31,762 bases of DNA from JBFLVQ01 sp040758525 (GCA_040758525.1 JBFLVQ010000029.1:1-31762); one strand, 5' to 3'; positions 1-8,983 are shown, counted from the first letter of the stretch. A program made the numbers and translations. The notes: generated from the sequence alone by a model not told the origin.

Positions 1-223
1 GGAATCACTGTAGAACTAACCAGAGTGATTATCGTTAAGTCCCTGATACAGTGCTTAGAGCGACCCCATTCTTGTCCCTGTGCATAGAGACGGCGTATCC
101 ACAAACGTATCTTCCCAATCACCGCAAGCTCGCCTCCGCATACACACATCTTGCGAGCCAGGTAAAAAGTAGATTCCTGCTACTCATTACTCGTCGAGCA
201 ATTGGTTGCTGATTTAAGGAGAA
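1..223. other. no gene recognised at the left edge
   Basis: I see no convincing gene here. Plus-strand frame 1 is open from base 1 to a TAG at 82-84 (27 codons) and could be the tail of a gene that starts outside the window. It is too short and unremarkable to call. No tRNA-like cloverleaf or rRNA segment was recognised. Confidence 0.4.
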
Positions 224-271
224 GTTCAGAGTCATCCAAGAGAGTATACACTTTTTCTTGCGACTCTGAAC
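224..271 (-). terminator. stem-loop downstream of hppA
   Basis: The arms gttcagagtc (224-233) and gactctgaac (262-271) are perfect reverse complements. Inside the loop, caag can pair with cttg and extend the stem. The structure begins about 20 bases past the hppA stop codon, where a terminator or mRNA-stabilising hairpin is expected. On the minus strand the hairpin is not followed by a clean T tract, so intrinsic termination is only a possibility. Confidence 0.4.
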
Positions 272-291
272 CTCAAAGTGGACCTTTTCAG

Positions 292-2775
292 CTATCGTTC
301 AATCTTAATACGCATACTGTAGAAGGAACGCCAGACAAAGATGGCTGAAAGGATGAAGAAGATCAAGGCCAGTGCTAGTGGGAGATTCCCTTTTAGTTCG
401 ATTGCCATCTCGACAGCAAGCAAGCCAAAGAGAGTGGTGAACTTGATGATCGGGTTCATAGAAACCGAAGAGGTATCCTTAAATGGATCACCTACTGTAT
501 CACCCACTACAGTTGCTGCATGCAGCGGAGTACCTTTCTTCTTTAGATCCACTTCCACTACTTTCTTAGCATTGTCCCAGGCGCCCCCAGCATTAGCCAT
601 AAAGACAGCCTGATAGAGGCCAAAAGCAGCAATTGAAATTAGGTAGCCAATAAAGAAGAACGGCTCGAAGCAGGCAAATGCCAGTGTGCTAAAGAAGACG
701 GTGAGAAAGATATTAAACATACCCTTCTGCGCATACTGAGTACATATCTCTACAACTCGCTTGCTATCACTTACAGAAGCCTTCTCAACCCCCTCTAACT
801 TAATGTTCTTCTTAATAAACTCAACAGCGCGATATGCGCCAGTAGTTACTGCTTGCATTGACGAGCCGGTGAACCAAAAGATTATTGCCCCACCAGTAAT
901 AATTCCCAAAATGATCATTGGGTTAACAAGCGCTAGACTCTCGGTTGCTTGTACATCACCAAATGAGCCTTTGAGAATCTGTATAATCGAAAAGATCAAT
1001 GTAGTTGCGCCTACCACGGCAGTACCAATTAATACCGGCTTGGCCGTGGCCTTAAAGGTGTTGCCAGCACCGTCGTTCTCTTCAAGAAAGTGCTTAGCCT
1101 TGTCGAAGTTTGGCTCAAAACCAAACTCTTTCTTGATCTCTTCTTTGATATTGGGAATATTTTCGATCAGGGAAAGCTCATAGACCGATTGGGCATTGTC
1201 GGTGACAGGTCCATAACTATCAACAGCAATCGTTACTGGTCCCATTCCTAGAAAGCCAAACGCGACCAGACCAAACGCAAAGACTGCCGGCGCCTGCATT
1301 ACATCAGCTAACCCAGTAGTTGATACTCCATAAGCAAGACCCATCAGCAGTGCGATAATGATACCCATCCAGTAACCGCTAAAATTACCTGCCACTAGTC
1401 CGCTCAATACGTTTAGTGAAGCGCCGCCTTCTTCTGAAGAGGTTACCACTTCGCGCACATGCGCGCTTCCTGTTGAGGTAAAGATCTTGGTTAGTTCAGG
1501 AATAATTGCTCCTGCCAATGTGCCACAGGAGATGATAGTAGAGAGCTTCCACCAGAGTGTGCCATCACCAAGATTGCCAATTAGCCAGTTAGAGACTGCA
1601 TAGGTAAGCCCCACTGATAGTAGCGAGGTGATCCATACTAGCGAAGTGAGCGCTACCTCAAAATTCATCTTATCAGCATTATGGTATTTAGCTTTTGCGA
1701 TTGTTTGGTTGATAAAATAGGCGACCACCGAGGTCATAACCATAATAATACGCATGACAAAGATCCAGACAAGTAACTGTACCTGTATAGCCTTTTCTGG
1801 TACCGCAAGCAGGATAAAGGTGATGAGCGCCACACCAGTAACACCATAAGTCTCGAAACCATCTGCAGACGGGCCTACCGAGTCGCCGGCATTGTCACCT
1901 GTACAGTCGGCAATTACGCCAGGATTGCGGGCATCATCCTCTTTAATGTTAAAGACGATCTTCATAAGGTCGGAACCGATATCGGCAATCTTAGTGAAGA
2001 TACCACCAGCAATACGTAAGGCCGAGGCGCCCAATGATTCGCCGATCGCAAACCCTATAAAACAAGCTCCTGCATATTGTGGGTTGATAAATAGCAGGAT
2101 TACTAGCATCATTAGCAGTTCCACACTGATCAACAACATGCCGATACTCATACCGGCTTTGAGGGGAATATCAAAAGTTGGCCAGGGTTTGCCAGTGAGT
2201 GAGCCAAATGCTGCTCGCGAGTTGGCATAAGTGTTGACACGAATACCAAACCAAGCCACTCCACAACTACCTAGAATACCTATAATGCTCCATAGCAAAA
2301 TTATCACCACTCTGGATACATCGAAATGCTGTAACCAGCCAAAGTAATAGATCATTACAATGCCAATAAAGATTTCCAGCATAAGAATAAAACGCATTTG
2401 CGTAAGCAGGTATGTTTTACAGGTCTCCCAGATAAGATCGGAGATCGCTGCCATAGATTTGTGTACAGGAAGGTTCTTGAGCTGTACCATCTGCCACACT
2501 CCAAACATAAAACCCAAAAAACATACAACAAGACCGCCATAGAGTAACTGTTTGCCGGTATAATCACCGACCACTGGCATACCTAGATCTGGTAGTTCGA
2601 TATTGGCTTCGCTGGCCCATGCTAATTGAGGCGCAGCCATTATTGCTAATAGCACTATTGCTAAGCTGCCGAGTTGGGCCAATAAACTATTGCGACGTCC
2701 ACTTTCGCGTTTATGTAGAGTTAAATAGCCTATCAATAGAAGTGAAACGACTATGAGCATGAGCACAAATTCCAT
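292..2775 (-). CDS. hppA: membrane-bound proton/sodium-translocating pyrophosphatase, divergent type
   Basis: Integral membrane pump that hydrolyses pyrophosphate to drive H+ (or Na+) export. Conserved active-site segments are visible: EDDARNPGVIADCTGDNAGD (about 279-298), DSYGPVTDNAQ (519-529), GGAWDNAKK, and VVGDTVGDPFKDTS near the C-terminus, all among many hydrophobic helices. I start at ATG 2775 (827 residues) rather than the upstream in-frame ATG at 2931. The extra 52 residues do not resemble a pyrophosphatase, and AAGGAG lies 14 bases before 2775. The A/K switch motif reads GNTFKATAKP, with Lys575, which in the family correlates with potassium independence. Oddities are an extended N-terminus, an enlarged loop at about 530-570, and an altered DX7KXE motif (DIGSDLMKIVF, 265-275: one residue shorter, Glu missing). 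It lies about 190 bases downstream of livF on the same strand. Confidence 0.93.
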   Translation of the reverse strand: MEFVLMLIVVSLLLIGYLTLHKRESGRRNSLLAQLGSLAIVLLAIMAAPQLAWASEANIELPDLGMPVVGDYTGKQLLYGGLVVCFLGFMFGVWQMVQLKNLPVHKSMAAISDLIWETCKTYLLTQMRFILMLEIFIGIVMIYYFGWLQHFDVSRVVIILLWSIIGILGSCGVAWFGIRVNTYANSRAAFGSLTGKPWPTFDIPLKAGMSIGMLLISVELLMMLVILLFINPQYAGACFIGFAIGESLGASALRIAGGIFTKIADIGSDLMKIVFNIKEDDARNPGVIADCTGDNAGDSVGPSADGFETYGVTGVALITFILLAVPEKAIQVQLLVWIFVMRIIMVMTSVVAYFINQTIAKAKYHNADKMNFEVALTSLVWITSLLSVGLTYAVSNWLIGNLGDGTLWWKLSTIISCGTLAGAIIPELTKIFTSTGSAHVREVVTSSEEGGASLNVLSGLVAGNFSGYWMGIIIALLMGLAYGVSTTGLADVMQAPAVFAFGLVAFGFLGMGPVTIAVDSYGPVTDNAQSVYELSLIENIPNIKEEIKKEFGFEPNFDKAKHFLEENDGAGNTFKATAKPVLIGTAVVGATTLIFSIIQILKGSFGDVQATESLALVNPMIILGIITGGAIIFWFTGSSMQAVTTGAYRAVEFIKKNIKLEGVEKASVSDSKRVVEICTQYAQKGMFNIFLTVFFSTLAFACFEPFFFIGYLISIAAFGLYQAVFMANAGGAWDNAKKVVEVDLKKKGTPLHAATVVGDTVGDPFKDTSSVSMNPIIKFTTLFGLLAVEMAIELKGNLPLALALIFFILSAIFVWRSFYSMRIKIER

Positions 2776-2965
2776 AAATTTACGCTTTTCTCCTTGCTGG
2801 TGGTAGATCGCAGTGCTAATCGAGTTTGCCGCTTTGCGATCGGCCACGGGCGTTCTGGATTCGATAAATAAGGATTCGTAAAAGTAGCAAACGTGGCAGT
2901 TTACTATATGCGATGGAATTTCGGCTAGCAACCTCGGCGGGTTACTACCGGAGGATCGGTTTCAG

Positions 2966-3670
2966 TTATTCACCTAAATAGGCTTCGCGCACACGTGTAT
3001 CAACAGCCAATTCCTTAGAAGCCCCTTCTAACACTATGGCGCCGGTCTCTAACACATAAGCGCGGTGAGAGTGATTGAGGGCAGCATGAGCATTCTGTTC
3101 TACCAGTAATACTGTAGTGCCAGTTTTATTGATCTCATCAATTGCCTGAAAGATAGTCTTTACCACCAGTGGCGCTAGTCCTAAGGAAGGTTCATCAAGC
3201 AACAATAGCCTTGGTCTTGCCATTAATGCACGTCCAATTGCCAGCATCTGTTGTTCACCACCAGAAAGCGTGCCAGCCTGTTGTTTGATACGTTCTTGTA
3301 GACGCGGAAAGAAGTCGAAGACCTTCTTTAAATCCGACTTAATACGAGCCTTATCATTAGTAAGATAAGCTCCTAGCTCCAAGTTCTCTCCTACCGAGAG
3401 ATTGGCAAAGACGCCTCTACCTTCTGGAGACATACATATACCCTGCGCTACGATCTTATGGGTCGGCCAAGCCGAAATGTCTTTGCTCTCAAAGAGCACA
3501 CGTCCCTGACGGGGCGTAAGCAGTCCTGTAATAGTCCGTAGAGTGGTTGTCTTACCGGCGCCATTGGCGCCAATAAGAGTGACAATCTCGCCAGACTCTA
3601 CTTTTAGTGATACACCTTTAAGTGCTTTGATCGCGCCGTAGGAGACATGTAGATCTTCAAGTTGTAGCAT
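2966..3670 (-). CDS. livF: branched-chain amino acid ABC transporter, ATP-binding protein LivF
   Basis: Cytoplasmic ATPase subunit of a LIV/HAAT-type importer. At 234 residues it has the usual LivF length. Visible motifs are Walker A GANGAGKTT, ABC signature LSGGEQQ, Walker B LLLLDEPSLGLAP and the H-loop region after VLLVEQNAHAAL. The SEGRGVFANLSVGENL segment after the Q-loop is typical of LivF. It is the last transporter gene of the operon, starting 21 bases after the livG stop. Its start has only a weak ribosome site (GAGAAAAT before ATG), so translation may depend on upstream livG. Confidence 0.95.
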   Translation of the reverse strand: MLQLEDLHVSYGAIKALKGVSLKVESGEIVTLIGANGAGKTTTLRTITGLLTPRQGRVLFESKDISAWPTHKIVAQGICMSPEGRGVFANLSVGENLELGAYLTNDKARIKSDLKKVFDFFPRLQERIKQQAGTLSGGEQQMLAIGRALMARPRLLLLDEPSLGLAPLVVKTIFQAIDEINKTGTTVLLVEQNAHAALNHSHRAYVLETGAIVLEGASKELAVDTRVREAYLGE

Positions 3671-3691
3671 ATTTTCTCAGACAGCTCGCGC

Positions 3692-4459
3692 TTAACCTCC
3701 TAGATAGGCTTCAATAACTTTGGGATCATTCTTGACCTCTTGAGGCAGGCCTAGGGCAATGCTTTTGCCATATTCGATCACTTGAATGCGCTCACAAATA
3801 CCCATCACCACTTTCATATTGTGCTCAACTAGCAGTATAGTGAGTTTAAAACGCTCACGTATATTACGTATCAAGTGCATCAGTTCAACAGACTCTTGTG
3901 GGTTCATACCAGCCGCTGGCTCATCAAGTAGCAACAGCTTGGGACGGGTGGCAAGGGCACGAGCAATCTCTAGCCGGCGCTGGTTGCCATAAGGCAAACT
4001 GGTAGCTTGTGTATCACGAAACTGTTTTAAATTAAAAATATCAAGAAGTTCTAAACAGAACCCTTCCTGTTGCTTCTCATCTGTTAGATGCCTTTTGCTA
4101 CGTACCACTGCATCAAGCATAGACTGCTGTGCATGTAGATGATAGGCGGTCATCACATTCTCAAGTACAGTCATTCCTGAGAAAAGCCTGATATTTTGAA
4201 ATGTACGAGAAATACCCAGTGACGCGATACGGTAAGCTTTAAATCCATTGATCTTTTGATTAAGGAACTTAATTATCCCACTAGTGGGTGTATAGACGCC
4301 TGTGAGGAGATTGAAGATAGTTGTTTTACCAGCACCATTAGGGCCGATCAGACCGTAAAGCTCACCCTCCTCGATAGCCATATCAAGCTCGCTGACGGCC
4401 GTCAAGCCACCAAAGCGTATCGTGCATTTATCAGTTTCTAGAATGGTTCGTGCACACAT
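3692..4459 (-). CDS. livG: branched-chain amino acid ABC transporter, ATP-binding protein LivG
   Basis: Partner ATPase of LivF, 255 residues. Walker A is GPNGAGKTTIFNLLTG. The signature is LPYGNQRRLEIARAL, the YGxQRRLEIARAL form typical of LivG. Walker B is LLLLDEPAAGMNP, followed by LLVEHNMKVVM. Its ATG lies two bases after the livM stop codon, so translational coupling is likely. The C-terminal IQVIEYGKSIALGLPQEV segment is the normal LivG tail. Nothing is missing. Confidence 0.95.
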   Translation of the reverse strand: MCARTILETDKCTIRFGGLTAVSELDMAIEEGELYGLIGPNGAGKTTIFNLLTGVYTPTSGIIKFLNQKINGFKAYRIASLGISRTFQNIRLFSGMTVLENVMTAYHLHAQQSMLDAVVRSKRHLTDEKQQEGFCLELLDIFNLKQFRDTQATSLPYGNQRRLEIARALATRPKLLLLDEPAAGMNPQESVELMHLIRNIRERFKLTILLVEHNMKVVMGICERIQVIEYGKSIALGLPQEVKNDPKVIEAYLGG

Positions 4460-4461
4460 AA

Positions 4462-5520
4462 TTAAGACTTCTCGCCCTCCTCAGCCGAAGCAGCGCGTAT
4501 CTTTACGCCTTGTGTACCAGTGTGCGAGCGTGCCAACTTGCTGCGCAGCCACTGTAGAGAGAGTTCACGATGTCCTAAAATACCCTGTGGTCGTACGATC
4601 ATAATAATCACTAGCAGTAATGAATATATGATCATACGCAGTTCCTTTAACTCTCTGAGAAATTCTGGCAGCACAGTGAGCACAATTGCCCCCAACACCG
4701 AACCAGTGATCGAGCCCATACCACCAAACACGATCATCACAATGATCTCTACGGAACGGACAAAATCGAAGGTCTTTGCTACTAACTGCCCTTCTTGGTG
4801 GGCAAATAGTCCCCCTGCCACTCCCGCTAATGCCGCACTTATTGTAAAAGCGATTACCTTGTAACGGGCAGTGTTAATTCCCATCGCCTCGGCAGCAATC
4901 TCGTTTTCACGAATGGCAATAAGTGAACGGCCATAGCTTGAGTTGACGATGTTATGCACTATAATTATTGTTATCACAGCAAACAGGTAGATCCAGATCA
5001 AGCTAGGAAATCTAGGAATACCAAAGAAACCGCGTTGTCCACCAACAGCATCAATGTTTTCGATGTTAAGTCTAATGATCTCGCCAAATCCTAGCGTTAC
5101 AATGGCCAGATAATCGCCTTTGAGGCGTAATGAAGGTATACCAACGATTAGACCTGCAATCGCACTAGTCAATGCTCCTGCTATCAAAGCGCCGATAAAG
5201 ACCAGTACCTCATAGACAGGATCACGCTGAGCCTGACTCCCTAATACGGTATAGGTTATATAGGCGGAAGTATAACCGCCTATCGCCATAAAACCAGCAT
5301 GACCAAGTGAAAACTGGCCGGTATAGCCATTAATCAGATTGAGGCTAACTGCCAAGGATATGCTGATACCAACCAAACTAATTATGTGTATGCCATAATC
5401 GGTGATGATATCACCACCCATAAAGCGGTAGCCTTGGGCAGATTTTAGGGCCAATTCTAACGCAAAAAGGATTACCGTCGTAGCTGCTAGCCAAGTGAGG
5501 ATTCTTAAGAGCGTGCGCAC
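4462..5520 (-). CDS. livM: branched-chain amino acid ABC transporter permease LivM
   Basis: Inner-membrane permease, 352 residues, with about nine hydrophobic helices. Family hallmarks are SLNLINGYTGQFSLGHAGFMAIGGYTSA in the first half (given here as separate segments: SLNLINGYTG, FSLGHAGFMA), GDYLAIVTLGFGEIIRL, and IVFGGMGSITGSVLGA near the end. The start codon is GTG at 5520, with AGGAG six bases upstream. The gap to livH is 9 bases. The C-terminal 40 residues are polar and presumably cytoplasmic. It pairs with LivH to form the translocation channel. Confidence 0.94.
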   Translation of the reverse strand: MRTLLRILTWLAATTVILFALELALKSAQGYRFMGGDIITDYGIHIISLVGISISLAVSLNLINGYTGQFSLGHAGFMAIGGYTSAYITYTVLGSQAQRDPVYEVLVFIGALIAGALTSAIAGLIVGIPSLRLKGDYLAIVTLGFGEIIRLNIENIDAVGGQRGFFGIPRFPSLIWIYLFAVITIIIVHNIVNSSYGRSLIAIRENEIAAEAMGINTARYKVIAFTISAALAGVAGGLFAHQEGQLVAKTFDFVRSVEIIVMIVFGGMGSITGSVLGAIVLTVLPEFLRELKELRMIIYSLLLVIIMIVRPQGILGHRELSLQWLRSKLARSHTGTQGVKIRAASAEEGEKS

Positions 5521-5529
5521 GAAAGTCTC

Positions 5530-6429
5530 CTATACCTTCTCTTGCGCGACCGAACCGAGTAGACCCGTAGGACGCACTAAGAGGACCATAATTAGTACTA
5601 AAAATGCGATCACGTCCTTGTAAGTCGAAGAAACGTAACCAGCTACCATGGTTTCGGCAACCCCAATAAGCAGTCCGCCCAATACTGCTCCAGTGATATT
5701 GCCTATGCCACCTAGTACTGCTGCAACAAAGGCTTTGAGTCCGGTTAGTAACCCCATTAACGGATCAATTTGGCGAAAACGGATTGCAAAGAGGATACCG
5801 GCTACTGCGGCTAGTGCTGAGCCAAGCACAAAAGTGAAAGCGATAATACGATTGGTATTGATGCCCATAAGCTTGGAAACGTCTAGATTGAAGGAGACGG
5901 CTCGCATCGCCTTGCCTAGTTTCGTTTTGAAAACGATGGTATTAAGCATCACCATAAGTAACAGCGAGACAACTATAACTAATATAGAGTCATTACTGAT
6001 ACTCACTTCACCCATCAGAGGAATATTGTAGATACGTATCAATGACGGATAACTGCGCGGCGTTGCACCAAAGACATATTGGCCACCATATTCCAAAAAG
6101 AGCGACACCCCTATCGCAGTAATAAGCGAGGTAAGGCGTGAATATTTACGTACAGGTCGATAAGCAAAACGCTCAATTATCACGCCTAACAAGGCCGCTC
6201 CAGACATTGAGAGTACCATTACAAAAAGTGCACCGCTTATTGATGGTTGTGAAATATTGAGTGCTCTGGCAGTGTAAAGTCCTATGAAGGCGCCTACCAT
6301 AAAGACGTCACCATGGGCGAAGTTGATAAGCCGCAGCACACCATAAACCATCGTGTAGCCGAGCGCGATGAGTGCATAAATGCTTCCGAGCAAGACACCA
6401 TTGATCAACTGCTGGAGGAATGTTTCCAT
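5530..6429 (-). CDS. livH: branched-chain amino acid ABC transporter permease LivH
   Basis: Second permease subunit, 299 residues, highly hydrophobic. Recognisable segments are INGVLLGSIYALIALGYTMV at the N-terminus, LRLINFAHGDVFMVGAFIG, and AAVLGGIGNITGAVLGGLLIG near the C-terminus (shown as pieces of the conserved EAA-like loop: AVLGGIGNITGAV). ATG 6429 has a strong ribosome site, AGGAG, five bases upstream. It follows livK1 after 26 bases in the operon. Substrate range cannot be read from the permease; branched-chain amino acids, amides or related compounds are all possible for this family. Confidence 0.94.
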   Translation of the reverse strand: METFLQQLINGVLLGSIYALIALGYTMVYGVLRLINFAHGDVFMVGAFIGLYTARALNISQPSISGALFVMVLSMSGAALLGVIIERFAYRPVRKYSRLTSLITAIGVSLFLEYGGQYVFGATPRSYPSLIRIYNIPLMGEVSISNDSILVIVVSLLLMVMLNTIVFKTKLGKAMRAVSFNLDVSKLMGINTNRIIAFTFVLGSALAAVAGILFAIRFRQIDPLMGLLTGLKAFVAAVLGGIGNITGAVLGGLLIGVAETMVAGYVSSTYKDVIAFLVLIMVLLVRPTGLLGSVAQEKV

Positions 6430-6455
6430 GCGCTCTCCTGATTGCGATTATATTT

Positions 6456-7679
6456 TTACTGACCAGCACTGGCTTGTACAGCCTCGCTACTGGGCTGGAT
6501 CTTGTCTCTCAGCTTGTAGTTACCATTTTCGATCGCAATGATAACAGCCGGCTTCACAGCATCGCGCTTAGGACCAATTGTGATCGTACCAGTCACACCT
6601 TTGAAGTCTTTAGTTTGTGCAATCGCATCGCGAATAGCCTTGCTATCAGTCGAGCCTGCTTTCTTAATCGCTTCGAAAAGGATACGCGCAGCATCATAGC
6701 CGAGTGCCGCTAAGGCATCCGGAACTATACCGTATTTGGCTTTGTAGGTATTTACAAATTTTTGGATATCAGGGTCTTGGTCTTCAACACTGTAGTGGTT
6801 AGAGATATAACAGCCATTAAAAGCCTGCTTCTTCTCGTCAGTCTCAAGTAATGCGGGGGAGTCCCAACCATCACCACCCAGTAGCGGGACTTTGATACCT
6901 AGACTGCGTGATTGCACAGCAATCTTACCAACATCATCATAATAGCCAGGAACATAGATGGCTTCAGGCTTGAGCGCACGAATCTTTGTTAACTGAGCAT
7001 TGAAATCTGGATCACCCTGCTGATAAGCCTCATCAAGCAGTATCTCACCACCTAACTCCTTGAATGTCTTGGTAAACTGGTCTCTTAGACCAACACTATA
7101 GTCAGAACCATTGTCGTGCAGAATCGCTACCTTCTTCAATCCTAGCTTGGTAGCAGCAAAGCGTGCCATCACTTCACCTTGGAAGGTATCGATAAAACAG
7201 ACACGAAAGACATGATCCCCGATTTGAGTTACTTTGGGATTGGTCGAGGAGGGGCTGATCATTGGAATGCCCTTCTCCTGACAGACTGTGCCACCAGCGA
7301 TCGAGTTAGTAGAAGCCACTTCACCAAGCACAGCGATCACTCTGTCTTTATCGATGAGCTTCTGTACAGCACTTTTTGCTTCTTGTTGCTGACTGCGATC
7401 ATCTTCGACAATAACTTCAATCTGTTTGCCTAATAAACCACCAGCTTTGTTATATTCTTCTTGTGCTAGTTTAACACCATTTTTGGTGGATATACCGAAA
7501 TTGGCAATTCTGCCAGTAAGAGCACCATATTCGCCTATCTTAATTGTGTTAGACTGTGTGGAGGTATTCGTTGTACTCTCCTTACTGTCATCCTTCTTCT
7601 CACAGGCATTCAAGCCAGCGATTAATAGAATATTCAGCAACATAACGAGAAGCATTTTACAGAAAAACTTTTCTCTCAT
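6456..7679 (-). CDS. livK: branched-chain amino acid ABC transporter substrate-binding lipoprotein, copy 1
   Basis: Extracytoplasmic type I periplasmic-binding protein (LivJ/LivK family), 407 residues. The N-terminus has a lipoprotein signal: basic MREK, a hydrophobic stretch, then the lipobox LNAC before EKKDD. Family motifs include IKIGEYGALTG, GVKLAQEEYNKAGG, GKQIEVIVEDD, VLGEVASTNSIAG and PMISPSSTNPKVT. The start ATG at 7679 is preceded by GGTGA. It is nearly identical to the next gene upstream (7772-8983), and together they form a tandem duplication. Differences concentrate in the signal region, around residues 275-315 and at the last few residues, so the two products may differ in ligand preference. 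That is inference. Confidence 0.93.
   Translation of the reverse strand: MREKFFCKMLLVMLLNILLIAGLNACEKKDDSKESTTNTSTQSNTIKIGEYGALTGRIANFGISTKNGVKLAQEEYNKAGGLLGKQIEVIVEDDRSQQQEAKSAVQKLIDKDRVIAVLGEVASTNSIAGGTVCQEKGIPMISPSSTNPKVTQIGDHVFRVCFIDTFQGEVMARFAATKLGLKKVAILHDNGSDYSVGLRDQFTKTFKELGGEILLDEAYQQGDPDFNAQLTKIRALKPEAIYVPGYYDDVGKIAVQSRSLGIKVPLLGGDGWDSPALLETDEKKQAFNGCYISNHYSVEDQDPDIQKFVNTYKAKYGIVPDALAALGYDAARILFEAIKKAGSTDSKAIRDAIAQTKDFKGVTGTITIGPKRDAVKPAVIIAIENGNYKLRDKIQPSSEAVQASAGQ
6483..7469. repeat. long direct repeat, copy A (livK1)
   Basis: This segment matches 7796-8782 at a constant offset of 1313 bases with no insertions or deletions. The first roughly 120 bases look identical, and other long identical runs alternate with short clusters of substitutions. 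It covers most of the livK1 coding sequence. Confidence 0.95.
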
Positions 7680-7752
7680 AATTTCACCACAGATGAGTCG
7701 GTATTGGGATGTTATTGATTTAGCGGTTCATTGTTATAAGAGAATCCCCGCA

Positions 7753-7788
7753 ATGTCAACTCAAAAAGGCGCTACGGGCCAGCTTTAA
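7753..7788 (+). pseudogene. duplicated 5' end of mtgA (12-codon remnant)
   Basis: ATG TCA ACT then CAA AAA GGC GCT encodes MSTQKGATGQL and then stops. It aligns with the MSTHTGANRQ start of mtgA at 9056. The upstream bases cattgttataagag are shared as well (7729-7742 against 9031-9044). The remnant sits between the two livK copies and overlaps the 3' end of livK2. It is best read as the duplicated start of mtgA, left at the junction of the tandem duplication. Confidence 0.75.
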
Positions 7789-8983
7789 CTGCGGTCTCGC
7801 TACTGGGCTGGATCTTGTCTCTCAGCTTGTAGTTACCATTTTCGATCGCAATGATAACAGCCGGCTTCACAGCATCGCGCTTAGGACCAATTGTGATCGT
7901 ACCAGTCACACCTTTGAAGTCCTTAGTTTGTGCAATCGCATCACGAATAGCCTTACCATCGGTTGAGCCTGCTCTCTTAATCGCTTCGAAAAGGATACGC
8001 GCAGCATCATAGGCGAGTGCTGCAACTACATCCGGGACTTGGTTATATTTAGCCTTATAAGTACTTACAAATTTTTGGATATCAGGGTCTTGGTCTTCAA
8101 CACTGTAGTGGTTAGAGATATAACAGCCATTAAAAGCCTGCTTCTTCTCGTCATTTTCTAATAGGGTAGGGGAGTCCCAGCCATCACCACCCAGTAGTGG
8201 GACTTTGATACCTAGACTGCGTGATTGCACAGCAATCTTACCAACATCATCATAGTAGCCAGGAACATAGATAGCTTCAGGCTTGAGTGCACGAATCTTT
8301 GTTAACTGAGCATTGAAATCTGGATCACCCTGCTGATAAGCCTCATCAAGCAGTATCTCACCGCCTAGCTCCTTGAATGTCTTGGTAAACTGGTCTCTTA
8401 GACCAACACTATAGTCAGAACCATTGTCGTGCAGAATCGCTACTTTCTTCAATCCTAGCTTGGTAGCAGCAAAGCGTGCCATCACTTCACCTTGGAAGGT
8501 ATCGATAAAACAGACACGAAAGATGTAATCACCAATTTGGGTTACTCTAGGATTGGTCGAGGAGGGGCTGATCATTGGAATGCCCTTCTCCTGACAGACT
8601 GTGCCACCAGCGATCGAGTTAGTAGAAGCTGCTTCACCAAGCACAGCGATCACTCTGTCTTTATCGATGAGCTTCTGTACAGCACTTTTTGCTTCTTGTT
8701 GCTGACTGCGATCATCTTCGACAATAACTTCAATCTGTTTGCCTAATAAACCACCAGCTTTGTTATATTCTTCTTGTGCTAATTCAATACCCTGTTTTCC
8801 TGATTGGCCAAAAGTGGCTAGTTCGCCGGTAAGGGGATAATATTCACCTATGCGGATCTTGTCAGTTTGTAATCCAATGCCATTTGTACCATTTTCCTTC
8901 TTTTCGCAAGCTACAGAACTACCCAACAAAATTGCAATTAACATTAACAACAGTGCGCTTTTCAGGAAAAAGGGTTGTCTCAT
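7772..8983 (-). CDS. livK: branched-chain amino acid ABC transporter substrate-binding lipoprotein, copy 2
   Basis: Binding lipoprotein of the same family as the downstream copy. I start at ATG 8983 (403 residues), where AGGTGA lies four bases upstream. An earlier in-frame codon at 9019 would add 12 residues before the signal sequence. The N-terminus MRQPFF, a hydrophobic stretch, then SSVAC before EKKEN is a lipoprotein signal. The mature region opens with KIRIGEYYPLTGELATFG, unlike copy 1 (EYGALTGRIANFG). From GKQIEVIVEDD onward the two are almost the same. It is the first gene of the operon, so the operon promoter should lie in 8984-9055, shared with divergent mtgA. The last residues (AVKAGP) differ from copy 1 because the gene end lies at the duplication junction. 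Confidence 0.93.
   Translation of the reverse strand: MRQPFFLKSALLLMLIAILLGSSVACEKKENGTNGIGLQTDKIRIGEYYPLTGELATFGQSGKQGIELAQEEYNKAGGLLGKQIEVIVEDDRSQQQEAKSAVQKLIDKDRVIAVLGEAASTNSIAGGTVCQEKGIPMISPSSTNPRVTQIGDYIFRVCFIDTFQGEVMARFAATKLGLKKVAILHDNGSDYSVGLRDQFTKTFKELGGEILLDEAYQQGDPDFNAQLTKIRALKPEAIYVPGYYDDVGKIAVQSRSLGIKVPLLGGDGWDSPTLLENDEKKQAFNGCYISNHYSVEDQDPDIQKFVSTYKAKYNQVPDVVAALAYDAARILFEAIKRAGSTDGKAIRDAIAQTKDFKGVTGTITIGPKRDAVKPAVIIAIENGNYKLRDKIQPSSETAVKAGP
7796..8782. repeat. long direct repeat, copy B (livK2)
   Basis: Partner of 6483-7469, with constant offset 1313. Beyond this block, similarity continues at a lower level through the promoter region and into the first codons of mtgA (to about 9075), matching 7470-7771. 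Confidence 0.95.

Noticed and set aside
1..84. Tail of a plus-strand gene at the left edge
   Set aside because: Twenty-seven open codons can occur by chance and the translation matches nothing I recognise.
341..1183. Plus-strand open frames at 341-613 and 761-1183
   Set aside because: They lie antisense inside hppA, whose reading frame has clear family motifs. Their products have no recognisable features.
2776..2931. Upstream start for hppA that would add 52 residues
   Set aside because: The added stretch is unlike any pyrophosphatase N-terminus, and a ribosome site precedes the internal ATG at 2775.
7179..7433. Paired antisense ORFs in the two livK copies (7179-7433 and 8492-8746)
   Set aside because: They are conserved only because the livK repeat is nearly identical. 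They show no start signals or protein features.
6483..8782. Mobile element explaining the long direct repeats
   Set aside because: The repeats are coding sequence for livK, with no transposase, terminal inverted repeats or target-site duplication.
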